The notes beneath the pieces were generated by a model. That model did no database searches and was not told where the DNA came from. It saw only the letters and a program-made list of their open reading frames with translations. The translations under genes and the position numbers were made by a program. DNA of 64,000 nucleotides, taken from the NCBI GenBank assembly GCA_026003475.1, contig BPHJ01000001.1:186001-250000 (forward strand), in the 5' to 3' direction. This stretch comes from Candidatus Kapaibacterium sp. (GTDB lineage: Bacteria; Bacteroidota; Ignavibacteria; Kapaibacteriales; NICIL-2). Below, piece after piece: positions 29,126 through 37,636 of the stretch; within the stretch, counting starts at the first letter, position 1, and every line of letters begins with the position of its first letter.

Positions 29126-30510
29126 GGCGACGCTGTGCGATAGTAGCGAAGGTCAGCCGGACGGAATAGTTCTCCACCGATGCCCATGGAGATGCCAAGA
29201 TAAGCCACATTGAAGGCGAGAATGTTCCGCCCAACGACATCGGCGATCGTGCCACCGGTTACTCGAAAACCATCGCTGCTGATGTAGCCAAGCGTAATGC
29301 CCAGGGGTAGCCACTCGATTGCATCCAGATGCAGGCGGGCAGCAACTTGCCACATGGTGTGGGGAAAGTACGAGTACATGACGAACGGTTCGATGGCAGC
29401 GGCACCATTGCCGATCGGAATCCAGTAACCAGCATGCAACGGCAAGACTCCATAGCCGAAACCAACAGGACTATTGCGATTGCCCGATTGCTGGCGGTAG
29501 GCAAAAACGAAATTGAACAAATCCACGCCAGCACAAATGCGATGGTCCCCGACGGGGAATGCGACTGTTGTTGGTGCAAGCTGGAGTTGCAACCCGATGC
29601 TGGGACTGGTTGCTGCCGTATCGCCACCGCTGAGGAGCAGAAACGGCTCGATCCGGGCTAATCCAATGCTCCAACTCGAATGCTCATGATCTTTCCACTG
29701 GCGGCGTAGTTCGCGTGGGTGATTGTGGAAGTCCAGCACGGACACACCGATTCCCACATACGGTTGCACGATAGTCTCTTGCTCGAGACTCCGCCCAAGC
29801 ACGATGCCCGTCAGTGCACGGACGTTGAGACCGCCCAGCGAGCCAACATCGAGCGATGCGGCCAGGTTCAAGTACTGCGACGGTAAAAAGCCAAGGCCAA
29901 CCGCCCCTGTGAGGGTTACGTACGGAATTTGGTCCCGCAGGAAATACCGTTTGCGCAGGTAAATCGGAAAGGTGCCAACAACTGCCCGCGCATTGGTTGC
30001 TTCGAATTGAAAGAGCTCGCCAACGCTGGTACCAATGGTCCACGTCGGCAGCTCGTCGAACCAGTACAGCGGAAATTCGATCGTCGCAAATCGCGACAGA
30101 AAACCCGTAAACACTGCCGACTTGGGACGAATGTTGTCGCTGAAAGCTTCGCTGGGATCAACATACACGCCGAAGATGCCCCCACCAACAGCTTGATCGG
30201 ATGGTCCTGTGGCGAGCAGGCCCGCCGATTCGAACACCGCAAAGCGGATGAAGTTGGGGTAGAAGCGTTCGGCTGTGGAGTCGTACTGCTCCAGTGCCCG
30301 TTGGCTGGTGATAGTACGATTGGATGGATAGACCACACCGCGCTCTCCGGGGGCATTCTGGTATTCAACAGTGAAGGTGGTATCCTGGCGTGTATGGGTG
30401 TAGGTGTCTTTTTCTGTGCGTGTGACGATGCCACGAAGACCTGCCACGGAGCATCCTTCCCAGACGAGCAATGCAATCATCAAAAGTGCAAGCGCCAGAC
30501 ATCGTCCCAT
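29122..30510 (-). CDS. Putative outer-membrane lipoprotein of unknown function
   Basis: The ATG at 30510 gives 462 residues and opens a lipoprotein signal (LALLMIALLVWEGC) with Cys after a short hydrophobic core. The mature part has many amphipathic beta-strands with Gly and aromatic residues (GVYVDPSEAF, VTLTGAVGLGFLPSQYLN), suggesting a beta-barrel or large beta-sandwich envelope protein. The family is not recognised. It is the first gene of a two-gene unit with the small secreted protein that follows, and a TATTTTTG element lies about 30 bases upstream. Confidence 0.72.
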   Translation of the reverse strand: MGRCLALALLMIALLVWEGCSVAGLRGIVTRTEKDTYTHTRQDTTFTVEYQNAPGERGVVYPSNRTITSQRALEQYDSTAERFYPNFIRFAVFESAGLLATGPSDQAVGGGIFGVYVDPSEAFSDNIRPKSAVFTGFLSRFATIEFPLYWFDELPTWTIGTSVGELFQFEATNARAVVGTFPIYLRKRYFLRDQIPYVTLTGAVGLGFLPSQYLNLAASLDVGSLGGLNVRALTGIVLGRSLEQETIVQPYVGIGVSVLDFHNHPRELRRQWKDHEHSSWSIGLARIEPFLLLSGGDTAATSPSIGLQLQLAPTTVAFPVGDHRICAGVDLFNFVFAYRQQSGNRNSPVGFGYGVLPLHAGYWIPIGNGAAAIEPFVMYSYFPHTMWQVAARLHLDAIEWLPLGITLGYISSDGFRVTGGTIADVVGRNILAFNVAYLGISMGIGGELFRPADLRYYRTASP

Positions 30511-30540
30511 CGCGGAATGCGCAGAGTGATACGTGTGAAA

Positions 30541-30548
30541 CAAAAATA
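30541..30548 (-). promoter_or_regulatory. -7 element (TATTTTTG) of the lipoprotein operon
   Basis: A minus-strand full TAnnTTTG match, 30 bases upstream of the lipoprotein ATG and just before the end of the MFS gene. Confidence 0.5.
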
Positions 30549-30555
30549 GTGCCTC

Positions 30556-31725
30556 TTAGTTGCTCTGCACCGATCCTGCAACTGGTAAGGGGAGCACTAA
30601 TCCCACCAAACATGCAATGCCGATGATGCCAGCAGCAACGTAGGGAGCCTCATGCCGTAGGCCATAGAGGCTCATGCCGATGATGGGTCCGGTGATGCGT
30701 GCCAGTGATGCCGCCGATTGGGAAAGCCCCAACACCGAGCCTTGGGATGCTGCATCGGCCGATCGCGAAAGGAGTGCATTCATCGTCGGGTTGACGAGTG
30801 CAGACCCAACTGCCATGACGCCGATAATCACAACCAGGACGGCAGCAGACGGCGCCAGCGGGAGCAACAACATTCCCACGGCAAAGGCACTGCTACCAAG
30901 AGCAAGCAGCGTCTTTTCTCCAAAACGACGCACCAACGGACCAATTGCACCACCCTGGATCGCAGCACCAATAATGCCGATGAAGGCAAAGAGTCCGCCG
31001 ATGGCATCCTCGCGCCACCCAAAGCGCTCGTTGGCAAAGAGTACGAATGTGATTTGCATCATCACGAATGCGAACCAGTAGGCAAAGCTGAACAGGACCA
31101 GTCGTCCGCGAACGGGATGCCCGACGGCTGCGTGGAGGGATTGGAGCAGCGATCTGCGCTGCCCATGATCGGCATGGTGACGGACCGGTTCGCGCAGGCG
31201 CGCGAATGCAATGAGTGCATTGAGCAGGCTCAGCGCTGCCGGGACGTAACCGACGGCAACTATGCCACCATGCGCCTTGAGAAAACCACCGAGGACAGGT
31301 CCGATGATGAAGCCAAGACCGAATGCAGCACCGATCAACCCAAGCGATCGTGCCCGATCGCTATCGGCAGTTGTGTCGGCGATGTAGGCTTGCGCTACGC
31401 TGATGTTCGAAGCGCCGATCCCATTGAGCATTCGCGAGACGATGAGCAGGGCAAGCGTTGAAGCATGGGCAAAAACGGCATAGCCAATGGCGTTGATGAG
31501 GATCCCGGCAATCAAGACGGGACGCCGTCCAATCCGGTCGCTCCAGCGTCCCAGCAGTGGCGACCAGAGCAGGGTCATCAGCGAAAAGCTTGCAGCAATC
31601 GCACCGATTTCAAGTTCGCTGGCCCCGAGACTCTTCGCGTAGAGCGGAAGCACAGGCAGAATGATGCCGAAGCCAACAAGGTCGAGCAAGACGGTAAAAA
31701 ACAGGATTGCCAGTGGCGACTTCAT
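30556..31725 (-). CDS. MFS efflux transporter (TetA/multidrug type)
   Basis: The ATG at 31725 gives 389 residues, the usual size for a 12-helix major facilitator. A TTG further upstream is an unlikely start. Motif A between helices 2 and 3 reads GRWSDRIGRRPVL, and the GxxxGPxxGG motif of drug/H+ antiporters appears in helix 5 (GLGFIIGPVLGG). These place it in the 12-TM DHA1/TetA group exporting drugs or metabolites against protons. The substrate cannot be inferred. No regulator gene is adjacent. A TAGTTTCG sequence (31763-31756), close to TAnnTTTG, precedes it. Confidence 0.88.
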   Translation of the reverse strand: MKSPLAILFFTVLLDLVGFGIILPVLPLYAKSLGASELEIGAIAASFSLMTLLWSPLLGRWSDRIGRRPVLIAGILINAIGYAVFAHASTLALLIVSRMLNGIGASNISVAQAYIADTTADSDRARSLGLIGAAFGLGFIIGPVLGGFLKAHGGIVAVGYVPAALSLLNALIAFARLREPVRHHADHGQRRSLLQSLHAAVGHPVRGRLVLFSFAYWFAFVMMQITFVLFANERFGWREDAIGGLFAFIGIIGAAIQGGAIGPLVRRFGEKTLLALGSSAFAVGMLLLPLAPSAAVLVVIIGVMAVGSALVNPTMNALLSRSADAASQGSVLGLSQSAASLARITGPIIGMSLYGLRHEAPYVAAGIIGIACLVGLVLPLPVAGSVQSN

Positions 31726-31773
31726 TGGGTCATCGAGTGAATGGATTTCGACTGGCGAAACTACCAATGTGCA

Positions 31774-31800
31774 GAACGCTCGCAGGTGCTGCGAGCGTTC
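31774..31800. other. Perfect 12-base hairpin between flagellin 1 and the MFS gene
   Basis: GAACGCTCGCAG and CTGCGAGCGTTC flank a three-base loop. It lies 37 bases beyond the flagellin stop codon. No T-run follows on the minus strand, so it may stabilise the 3' end of the flagellin mRNA or stop transcription only partly. Confidence 0.7.
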
Positions 31801-31836
31801 CGCTGTGTGCGTACCCGTAGAGAATACGCCTGGGCG

Positions 31837-32769
31837 TTATCCGCGCAAGAGCTGCAGGTAGGTCTGCGGTGTCTGATTGGCTTGCGACAGTGAAATGATC
31901 GAAGCTTGTTGGAGGAATTGCGATCGGATTAGCTCGAGCTGTTCTTTGGCAACGTCGGCATCCTCGATGCGGGAAATTGCTGCGTTGTAGTTGGTGATCT
32001 GCGATTTGAGTGCGTCTTCCTGCGAGGTGAGCCGATTGGCGATCCCGCCGAGGTACGAAGCAACCTTGCTCGTATTGGCAAGGGCAATCGAGATGCTCGT
32101 GAGCGTCGTCTGGATGACCGAGAAATCGAAAATGCCCAGATTACTTGCCGAGACGGCGTTGAGCGATGCCAAGCTCAGCCCCGTTACGCCAGCAAAGTTG
32201 AGCGAGACCAGGCGCAGATCGAAGGTGTTCGAGGGAATGTTCAGTTCGGGATTGTTCGTCGAAAGGTCAATGCCGAGCGTGATGAGGGTGTTATCGGCTC
32301 TCGAGCCAATGACAAAACTTGCCGTGAACGTGCCATCGAGCAGTTGCCGTCCGGCAAACACCGTCGAATCCACAATGGTTTGGATTTGCTGGGCGAAGCG
32401 GTAGGCAGCTTTGGCGAGCGCAACCTTTTCATCGGTTCCCATCGCGCCGGAGGCAGCCGATGCGACTGATTCCTTGATCTGCATGATCAGGTTGGTAATG
32501 TTGTCCAACCCGTCCTGCGCGATGTTGGTGACGTTGGTTGCATCACCGACAGCATTGAGCGCTGCTTTGAGGGAGCTGTTGCGCTCACCTAAGGAGCGGA
32601 CGGTGATGTAGCCGGCAACATCGTCGGCTGCGGAGTTGATCCGCTTCCCCGTCGAAAGGCGCAGTTGCCGGAGCGCAACATTGCGATTGGCTGCATCGAG
32701 AGCATTGTAGGCGTTTTCCGCCGCAGTGTTGGTGCGAATCCGCGCACCATTAGTAATTGCAGAAGGCAT
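31837..32769 (-). CDS. fliC: Flagellin (copy 1)
   Basis: The 310-residue protein has the conserved N-terminal coiled coil (RQLRLSTGKRINSAADDVAGY) and C-terminal coiled coil (ISRIEDADVAKEQLELIRSQ) that form the filament core. Between them is a short variable domain (about 130-210), so the surface domain is small. A strong GGAGGT precedes the ATG, unlike most genes here. A sigma-28-like promoter lies about 100 bases upstream. No other flagellar gene is in the window. Its paralogue lies at 42915-43847, and the two are very similar at both ends but differ in the central domain. Confidence 0.95.
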   Translation of the reverse strand: MPSAITNGARIRTNTAAENAYNALDAANRNVALRQLRLSTGKRINSAADDVAGYITVRSLGERNSSLKAALNAVGDATNVTNIAQDGLDNITNLIMQIKESVASAASGAMGTDEKVALAKAAYRFAQQIQTIVDSTVFAGRQLLDGTFTASFVIGSRADNTLITLGIDLSTNNPELNIPSNTFDLRLVSLNFAGVTGLSLASLNAVSASNLGIFDFSVIQTTLTSISIALANTSKVASYLGGIANRLTSQEDALKSQITNYNAAISRIEDADVAKEQLELIRSQFLQQASIISLSQANQTPQTYLQLLRG

Positions 32770-32871
32770 CGTCGTACCTCCATGTACGGTGGTTTGCGTT
32801 CATCCGTGACTGTACGTATTCTCGGTGCTACCTGCACCTCAATCCGTACTGAGCCCGATGCTCGGTGGCAT

Positions 32872-32899
32872 GTATCGGCAGGAGCAGAAAAAAACTTTA
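32872..32899 (-). promoter_or_regulatory. Sigma-28-type promoter of flagellin 1
   Basis: Minus strand: TAAA (32899-32896), a 16-base spacer, then GCCGATAC (32879-32872). The enterobacterial FliA consensus is TAAA-N15-GCCGATAA, so seven of eight -10 bases match. Flagellin 2 has the same spacing. Confidence 0.8.
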
Positions 32900-32926
32900 G
32901 CCCTTCCAATCTTGCCGCTAATTTTG
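32896..32926 (+). promoter_or_regulatory. Bacteroidota-type promoter for the cyclase gene
   Basis: TTTA (32896-32899), exactly 19 bases, then TAATTTTG (32919-32926). The TTTA is the complement of the TAAA used by the divergent flagellin promoter, so the two promoters share four bases. Confidence 0.55.
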
Positions 32927-32954
32927 CCACTGTCAACGAACATCTTCGTCTGCG

Positions 32955-33716
32955 GTGCGAGCACTCATCACGGTATCAACTGGTCAACAATGGTCGGTCG
33001 AATTGGGACAACCGCTTCCCATTTCGATCCGCCTCAACCGTACGACAAGCAACTTGCGTGCCTATTTTTTGCCACCTGCGGAAATTGTGCCCGCCACGAG
33101 CGGAAACTTTATCGGTTCCATTGCCGCTGGCGGCAGCGTCAACTGCGATCGCTTGGTGCTCTATCCGCATGGAAACAGCACCCACACCGAATGCCTCGGA
33201 CACATCAGCCGGGAGCGGTACTGGATTGCCGATTGCCTGCGCTCCTGGACGGCAATAGCCGTGGTAGTGAGCATCGAACCGCGGCAGCGCGGCGCTGACT
33301 GCTTGATCACTGCTGACCAACTGGCAATAGCATTGACCGTATCCGATGCACGAGCGCTGGTGATTCGCACCTTGCCGAATGATCCCTCCAAGTGTCAGCG
33401 CAATTGGTCAGGAACGAATCCACCGTACCTGGAACCAGAGGCTGCCGCACTGCTACGCCGTCAAGGGATAGAACATTTGGTCGTGGACCTGCCCTCGATT
33501 GACCCTGAATCCGATGGTGGTGTGCTTGCCGCCCATCGTGCGTTTTGGAACTATCCCGATGCTCCGCGCTTGGAGGCTACCATTACCGAGCTGTGTTACA
33601 TTCCCGACTCGATTCCTGATGGCACGTACTGGATGCAGCTTGGGGTGCTTCCGCTCGAAAGCGATGCGTCGCCATCGCATATTGTTCTGTATCCAGCAAC
33701 GCCGGTGAGGCTATGA
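32955..33716 (+). CDS. Cyclase / kynurenine-formamidase-like metal hydrolase
   Basis: The 253-residue protein fits the cyclase superfamily that includes bacterial kynurenine formamidase KynB. The family metal motif HxGTHxDxPxH appears in modified form at residues 72-83 (HGNSTHTECLGH). H77, E79 and H83 stand where H, D and H are expected. A later region (HLVVDLPSIDPESDGG) matches the conserved acidic C-terminal block. The start is a GTG about 30 bases after a TAATTTTG element; no ATG lies nearby. It overlaps maf by four bases (ATGA). The altered motif leaves the reaction uncertain. Confidence 0.75.
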   Translation: MRALITVSTGQQWSVELGQPLPISIRLNRTTSNLRAYFLPPAEIVPATSGNFIGSIAAGGSVNCDRLVLYPHGNSTHTECLGHISRERYWIADCLRSWTAIAVVVSIEPRQRGADCLITADQLAIALTVSDARALVIRTLPNDPSKCQRNWSGTNPPYLEPEAAALLRRQGIEHLVVDLPSIDPESDGGVLAAHRAFWNYPDAPRLEATITELCYIPDSIPDGTYWMQLGVLPLESDASPSHIVLYPATPVRL

Positions 33717-34321
33717 GCGCGTGTTCAGCGACAGTGCTGCAGCTTGGAGCGCCGGTTGTGCTTGCCTCGGCATCCCCACGGCGGCGCGCGTTGCTCGAAA
33801 TGTTGGGCATCGAAGCTATCGTCGTGCCTGCGCATCTGGACGAGGATGCAATTGCGGTGCAGAATCCACGGCAAACGGTTGAACTGCTTGCGCTACGCAA
33901 GGCAGAGCACGTTCAGCGAGAGTATCCCGACGCAATTGTCGTTGGTGCCGATACGACGGTGGTGCTCGATAGCGGGCTGGTGCTCAACAAACCCGCCGAT
34001 GCTTCTGATGCTGAGCGCATGTTGCGCACACTGAGCGGACGCCAGCACCGTGTCATGACCGGTGTGGCGGTCCTCTGGCGGTCTGAGCGTCTGGTGGATA
34101 GTCGCGTTACGACCGTGACATTCCGCCCACTCGCCGATGACGAGATCGCTGCCTACATTGCAAGCCGATCACCACTGGACAAAGCAGGAGCTTACGGCAT
34201 CCAAGATGACTGTGGCGCAACGTTCGTGTCTGCCATCGAGGGGTGTTACTATACCGTCGTAGGGCTACCGGTTGAGTTGCTCTATCGCATGCTTCGACTC
34301 TTGTGCCGGGTGGCAGGGTGA
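33713..34321 (+). CDS. maf: Maf-family nucleoside triphosphate pyrophosphatase
   Basis: The 202-residue protein matches Maf, which hydrolyses non-canonical or specific NTPs (dTTP/UTP or m7GTP, depending on subfamily) to the monophosphate and pyrophosphate. The opening LASASPRRRALLEMLG is the nucleotide-binding signature. The central VVGADTTVVLD holds the metal-binding Asp, and DKAGAYGIQD closes the active site. It overlaps the cyclase before it (ATGA) and TauE/SafE after it (TGATG), so the three are probably one operon. Confidence 0.93.
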   Translation: MSACSATVLQLGAPVVLASASPRRRALLEMLGIEAIVVPAHLDEDAIAVQNPRQTVELLALRKAEHVQREYPDAIVVGADTTVVLDSGLVLNKPADASDAERMLRTLSGRQHRVMTGVAVLWRSERLVDSRVTTVTFRPLADDEIAAYIASRSPLDKAGAYGIQDDCGATFVSAIEGCYYTVVGLPVELLYRMLRLLCRVAG

Positions 34322-35076
34322 TGGGACGGGTCTTCGCACTGCTTGCTGTAGGGTTGCTGACGGGCGTCAGCTCCGGTCTTTTTGGTATCGGGGGTGCGTT
34401 GATTGGGACACCGCTCCTGCGGGTGCTTGCGGAACTGCCGCCGATCCTGGCATTGGCGACGCCCTTGCCAGTTGCTATTCCTTCTGCACTCAGCGGCGCA
34501 GCTGCGTATTGGCGCCGTGGCTTGGTTGATAAAACGCTTACCGTGCGAACACTGCGCGTTGCTGTCCCGATGACCGTGCTTGGTTCGGCAATAACGCACT
34601 GGATCAGTGGCGCGGTGTTGATGGTCGCAACGGCGCTGGTTTTGCTCTATGTGGCAGCTTCGATGGTGGTGCGTTCGTCGGCTCAGGCAACGACAGCACA
34701 GACATCACTTCCATCGCAGCGGCTGACGATTGCCAGTGCTGTTGCGGGGTTTGCTGCCGGCTTCCTTGCGATTGGTGGCGGTATTGTGCTCGTGCCCGTG
34801 TTTGTGCGTTGGCTTGGCGTTCCGATCCATCGTGCCCTGGCAACCTCGTTGGTGTGTGTTGCAGCAATGGCAATACCCGGAACGCTCGTCCATGCACTGC
34901 TGGGGCATATTGACTGGGTTGCAGCAGCACTGGTCGCGGTTGCAGCGCTCCCCGCATCGCGCCTGGGCGCAGCGATTGCTCTCCGCATCACAAGTCGCAC
35001 ACTCGAAGTGCTCTATGGCGTTGTTCTGGGGCTCTTCGGCGTTTGGTTCTTGGTACGAACGCTATTGGCGCAGTAG
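34321..35076 (+). CDS. TauE/SafE-family permease
   Basis: The ATG at 34321 overlaps the maf stop by one base (TGATG) and gives 251 residues. About eight transmembrane helices are visible, with two related halves. Each half carries the family's Gly-rich segment (GLFGIGGALIGTPLL and FLAIGGGIVLVPVFV). Members export sulfite, sulfoacetate or similar organosulfur anions, but specificity differs widely. It is not next to the sulfur genes near 46-48 kb, where a second member of this family lies. Confidence 0.9.
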   Translation: MGRVFALLAVGLLTGVSSGLFGIGGALIGTPLLRVLAELPPILALATPLPVAIPSALSGAAAYWRRGLVDKTLTVRTLRVAVPMTVLGSAITHWISGAVLMVATALVLLYVAASMVVRSSAQATTAQTSLPSQRLTIASAVAGFAAGFLAIGGGIVLVPVFVRWLGVPIHRALATSLVCVAAMAIPGTLVHALLGHIDWVAAALVAVAALPASRLGAAIALRITSRTLEVLYGVVLGLFGVWFLVRTLLAQ

Positions 35077-35241
35077 CCGCTTCCGTACGATAACGTACAG
35101 CGGCAGTGCCACGATCACGATGACGACCAACTTCGCAAGCGAGAGAGCAAGCCACCATAAATTCCAGATGAGCCATCCGAAAAAGCTCACGATGGCATAG
35201 GCAAGGATGATGGCGAGCACGAGGGCAACAATGTTTCTCAT
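35062..35241 (-). CDS. Small two-helix membrane protein of unknown function
   Basis: This 59-residue frame reads MRNIVALVLAIILAYAIVSF, then GWLIWNLWWLALSL, and ends with a basic tail (VRKRLLRQ). It has two transmembrane segments. Its ATG overlaps the stop of the preceding 103-residue membrane protein by four bases (ATGA), the arrangement of other coupled pairs in this window. Its 3' end overlaps the converging TauE/SafE gene by 15 bases. The family is not recognised. Confidence 0.65.
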   Translation of the reverse strand: MRNIVALVLAIILAYAIVSFFGWLIWNLWWLALSLAKLVVIVIVALPLYVIVRKRLLRQ

Positions 35242-35549
35242 ACGCGTTTTGCCATGAGTGGTGATAGTCTGCGACGCTTCGAAAAAAAGAGGAAGCGAAC
35301 AAAGGTCAAGTGAGCAGCGGTCGTGAGGAGGACGCCAAGGGAATCGGTTCCGATCAAGAGTCCTTGTTCAGAAGGTCGGTAGAGCAAGCGAGCCAGTGGA
35401 CTGATGAGCGCCCACAGAATGATGAAGGCAAAGCCGATGAGCGCAATTGCCAACACACTCTCACGCAGGGATCGGTTCTGCTGCCACTGCGCCACCGCAG
35501 TGTAGATGCAGATGTACAACTCGGCATAGAGCGCAACGATATCGAGCAT
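35238..35549 (-). CDS. Small membrane protein of unknown function
   Basis: From the ATG at 35549 the product has 103 residues with hydrophobic stretches near 1-20, 32-52 and 70-90. The open frame upstream is antisense to cutA. The C-terminus is strongly basic (FFSKRRRLSPLMAKRV). It overlaps the 59-residue protein by four bases and is divergent from cutA with a 39-base gap. I do not recognise the family. Confidence 0.65.
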   Translation of the reverse strand: MLDIVALYAELYICIYTAVAQWQQNRSLRESVLAIALIGFAFIILWALISPLARLLYRPSEQGLLIGTDSLGVLLTTAAHLTFVRFLFFSKRRRLSPLMAKRV

Positions 35550-35553
35550 CGTG

Positions 35554-35561
35554 TAATTTTG
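35554..35561 (+). promoter_or_regulatory. -7 element (TAATTTTG) of cutA
   Basis: A full TAnnTTTG match, 27 bases upstream of the cutA ATG, with no clear -33 partner. Confidence 0.45.
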
Positions 35562-35588
35562 ACACGGTCGGTAACTGGACACGAAGTT

Positions 35589-35927
35589 ATGGCAAAACAA
35601 CCATCGGTTGTAGTTGTGCTCACGACGATCAGCACGGAAGAACAAGCCACGGCACTTGCGCATCAGTTGATCAACGAGCACTTGATCGCTTGCTCGACGG
35701 TCATACCCGCGGCAGCATCCCACTATCGGTGGGGTGGCAAAGTTACCAGTGAAACCGAAGCTGTACTGATGATTAAAACGACCAGCTCGCTGGTCGAGCG
35801 CTTGAAAGCACGAATCCTGGAACTGCACCCCTACGACATTCCGGAGTTCATTGTGCTCGAAGCGTCCGACGTTGCCGAAGCCTACGCTGCATGGATCGAA
35901 GCTTCCACGAAAACGCAGGAGAATTGA
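35589..35927 (+). CDS. cutA: CutA-like divalent-cation tolerance protein
   Basis: The 112-residue protein has the CutA pattern. It starts VVVVLTTISTEEQATALAHQ, then ACSTVIPAAASHYRWGGKV, and ends ELHPYDIPEFIVL. CutA forms very stable trimers and was linked to copper tolerance in E. coli, but its molecular role is unsettled. The ATG at 35589 is chosen because it begins the conserved core. Its stop overlaps the next gene (TGATG), so it heads an operon with the exonuclease/GIY-YIG gene and the membrane protein after it. Confidence 0.92.
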   Translation: MAKQPSVVVVLTTISTEEQATALAHQLINEHLIACSTVIPAAASHYRWGGKVTSETEAVLMIKTTSSLVERLKARILELHPYDIPEFIVLEASDVAEAYAAWIEASTKTQEN

Positions 35928-37636
35928 TGCCGTCACTGTGGGACGCTACGTACGTTGTCACCGATGTTGAGACGACCGGCTCGGATCCGTACTCCGACCG
36001 GATCATCGAGATTGCCTGCGTTGTTGTGCGTGGGGGTGAGATAGCCGAGCAGGTGCACTCGCTGATCAATCCGCACCGGTTTGTGCCGCCGTTCATCGAG
36101 CAGTTGACGGGCATCAGCAATGCGGACGTTGCCGGCGCACCGGAAGAGGACGAGGTCATGCCCTTGGTGGGGCAGTTGCTTCAGCAGCAGGGTGCGGTGT
36201 TTGTCGCTCATCAGGAGGTGTTCGATTGGCGATTTGTCGAGCAGGCGCTTGGTCGTTGCCGCTGCCGGGTGAGGGATGTTCCGCGATTGTGTACGCTTCG
36301 ACTGGCACGGCGACTGTTGCCGACTGAGCGGAAGAAAAATCTCGGTGCACTTGCAGAGTACTTCGGAATCGTGATCAACGGCCGTCATCGCGCTCGTGGG
36401 GATGCGGAGGCGACTGCGCATGTGCTGCTCTGTCTCTTGGAGGAACTCGAGCGGCGAGGCATTACAACGGTAGAAGAAGCGCTTTCGTTCCAACATCAGC
36501 GCCTTTCCAGCCATGGAATCCCCAAGCGTGTTCTGAAAGCAGTCGAGCCCTACATCGCTTCGCTTCCGTCGCTGCCAGGGGTGTACGCGATGTATGCAGC
36601 CGATGATGAGTTGCTCTACATCGGCAAAGCCAAGAACCTTGCCGAACGCGTCCGCAGCTACTTCCAACCAAGTGCTGTGCTCTCCCCGCATATCGAGCAC
36701 ATGGTGCGTCAGGTCCGCCGTATCGAGTGGGAAGAGACTCCCACGGAATTGAGCGCCCTGTTGCTGGAGGCGCAGCACATTGCCACTTTCCAACCGCCGT
36801 TCAATATCCTACATCGCCAGCCGCGACACTATCCCTTTTTGCGCCTGACCGATGAGCAATTTCCCCGATTGGAACTCACCATGCACCACGATGGCAATGG
36901 CGAGTACTTCGGTCCATTTCCGCATCGGGGCATGGCCGAGGAACTCCGCGCCTTGATCGAGGACATGTTTGCATTGCGGCGGTGTAGTGGAACAATCGAA
37001 CCCTCACCAACGGCGCAACCATGTTTTTACTTCCATCTACGGCGATGTGGAGCGCCCTGCAGTCTTGAGCAGAGTGCCGCCGACTATCGCCGGGAAGTTG
37101 ATCGCGTCCGAGCGCTCCTCCATGGTAACGCTGATTGGCTGATTGAGCACCTTCGGGAGCAAATGCAGCTTGCCGCTGACCAGCTCGACTTTGAGCGAGC
37201 CGAGCGACTTCTTCGTAGGATTCGCGAGCTGGAAAAACTCACCCACCGAATGCCAACACCGTCGGCATCACTGACACAGTTCAACCTTGCGCTGGCGATA
37301 CCGACTGCCTACGAAGATGCAACAGTCGAACTCTTCGCATTCGTGCGAGGCAAACTTATTGCGCAATGCGTTGTCGGACGACGGCAGAAACTTGGGCAGC
37401 TTGCCGAGACGATAACCCAGGCGCAGCAGCATTCACAGCAGGAGTTGTCGCCGATGGAGGTCACCGCGCTCCGAATAGCAACAAGCTGGATGTACCACAA
37501 CCGCGGTCATTGTCGCGCCCTGATGGTGGAGCAGACGTGGACAACCGGTGAACTTGCCGCGCATCTGGAGCGATTGGTGCGCGGCCAGCAACGTGTCGTG
37601 CTGCCGTTTCTGTCGTCACCAGTGGAGGAAGAGTAG
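35927..37636 (+). CDS. DnaQ-like exonuclease fused to a UvrC-type GIY-YIG nuclease domain
   Basis: The ATG at 35927 overlaps the cutA stop and gives 569 residues. An ATG at 35891 would run 36 bases into cutA. Residues ~5-175 are a DEDDh 3'-5' exonuclease: ExoI VVTDVETTGS, ExoII-like AHQEVFDWRF, ExoIII HRARGDAEA. Residues ~210-300 are a GIY-YIG domain (LPGVYAMY ... LLYIGKAKNLAERVRSYF). A UVR-like helix pair (QLDFERAERLLRRIRELEKL) lies near 420. The C-terminal UvrC nuclease and helix-hairpin-helix domains are missing. It resembles Cho-type and PolC-epsilon/GIY-YIG proteins and is likely an accessory DNA-repair nuclease. Confidence 0.88.
   Translation: MPSLWDATYVVTDVETTGSDPYSDRIIEIACVVVRGGEIAEQVHSLINPHRFVPPFIEQLTGISNADVAGAPEEDEVMPLVGQLLQQQGAVFVAHQEVFDWRFVEQALGRCRCRVRDVPRLCTLRLARRLLPTERKKNLGALAEYFGIVINGRHRARGDAEATAHVLLCLLEELERRGITTVEEALSFQHQRLSSHGIPKRVLKAVEPYIASLPSLPGVYAMYAADDELLYIGKAKNLAERVRSYFQPSAVLSPHIEHMVRQVRRIEWEETPTELSALLLEAQHIATFQPPFNILHRQPRHYPFLRLTDEQFPRLELTMHHDGNGEYFGPFPHRGMAEELRALIEDMFALRRCSGTIEPSPTAQPCFYFHLRRCGAPCSLEQSAADYRREVDRVRALLHGNADWLIEHLREQMQLAADQLDFERAERLLRRIRELEKLTHRMPTPSASLTQFNLALAIPTAYEDATVELFAFVRGKLIAQCVVGRRQKLGQLAETITQAQQHSQQELSPMEVTALRIATSWMYHNRGHCRALMVEQTWTTGELAAHLERLVRGQQRVVLPFLSSPVEEE

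Noticed and set aside
31774-31800. Hairpin beyond flagellin 1 as a rho-independent terminator
   Set aside because: The stem is perfect but no T-run follows on the minus strand. I list it only as a hairpin.
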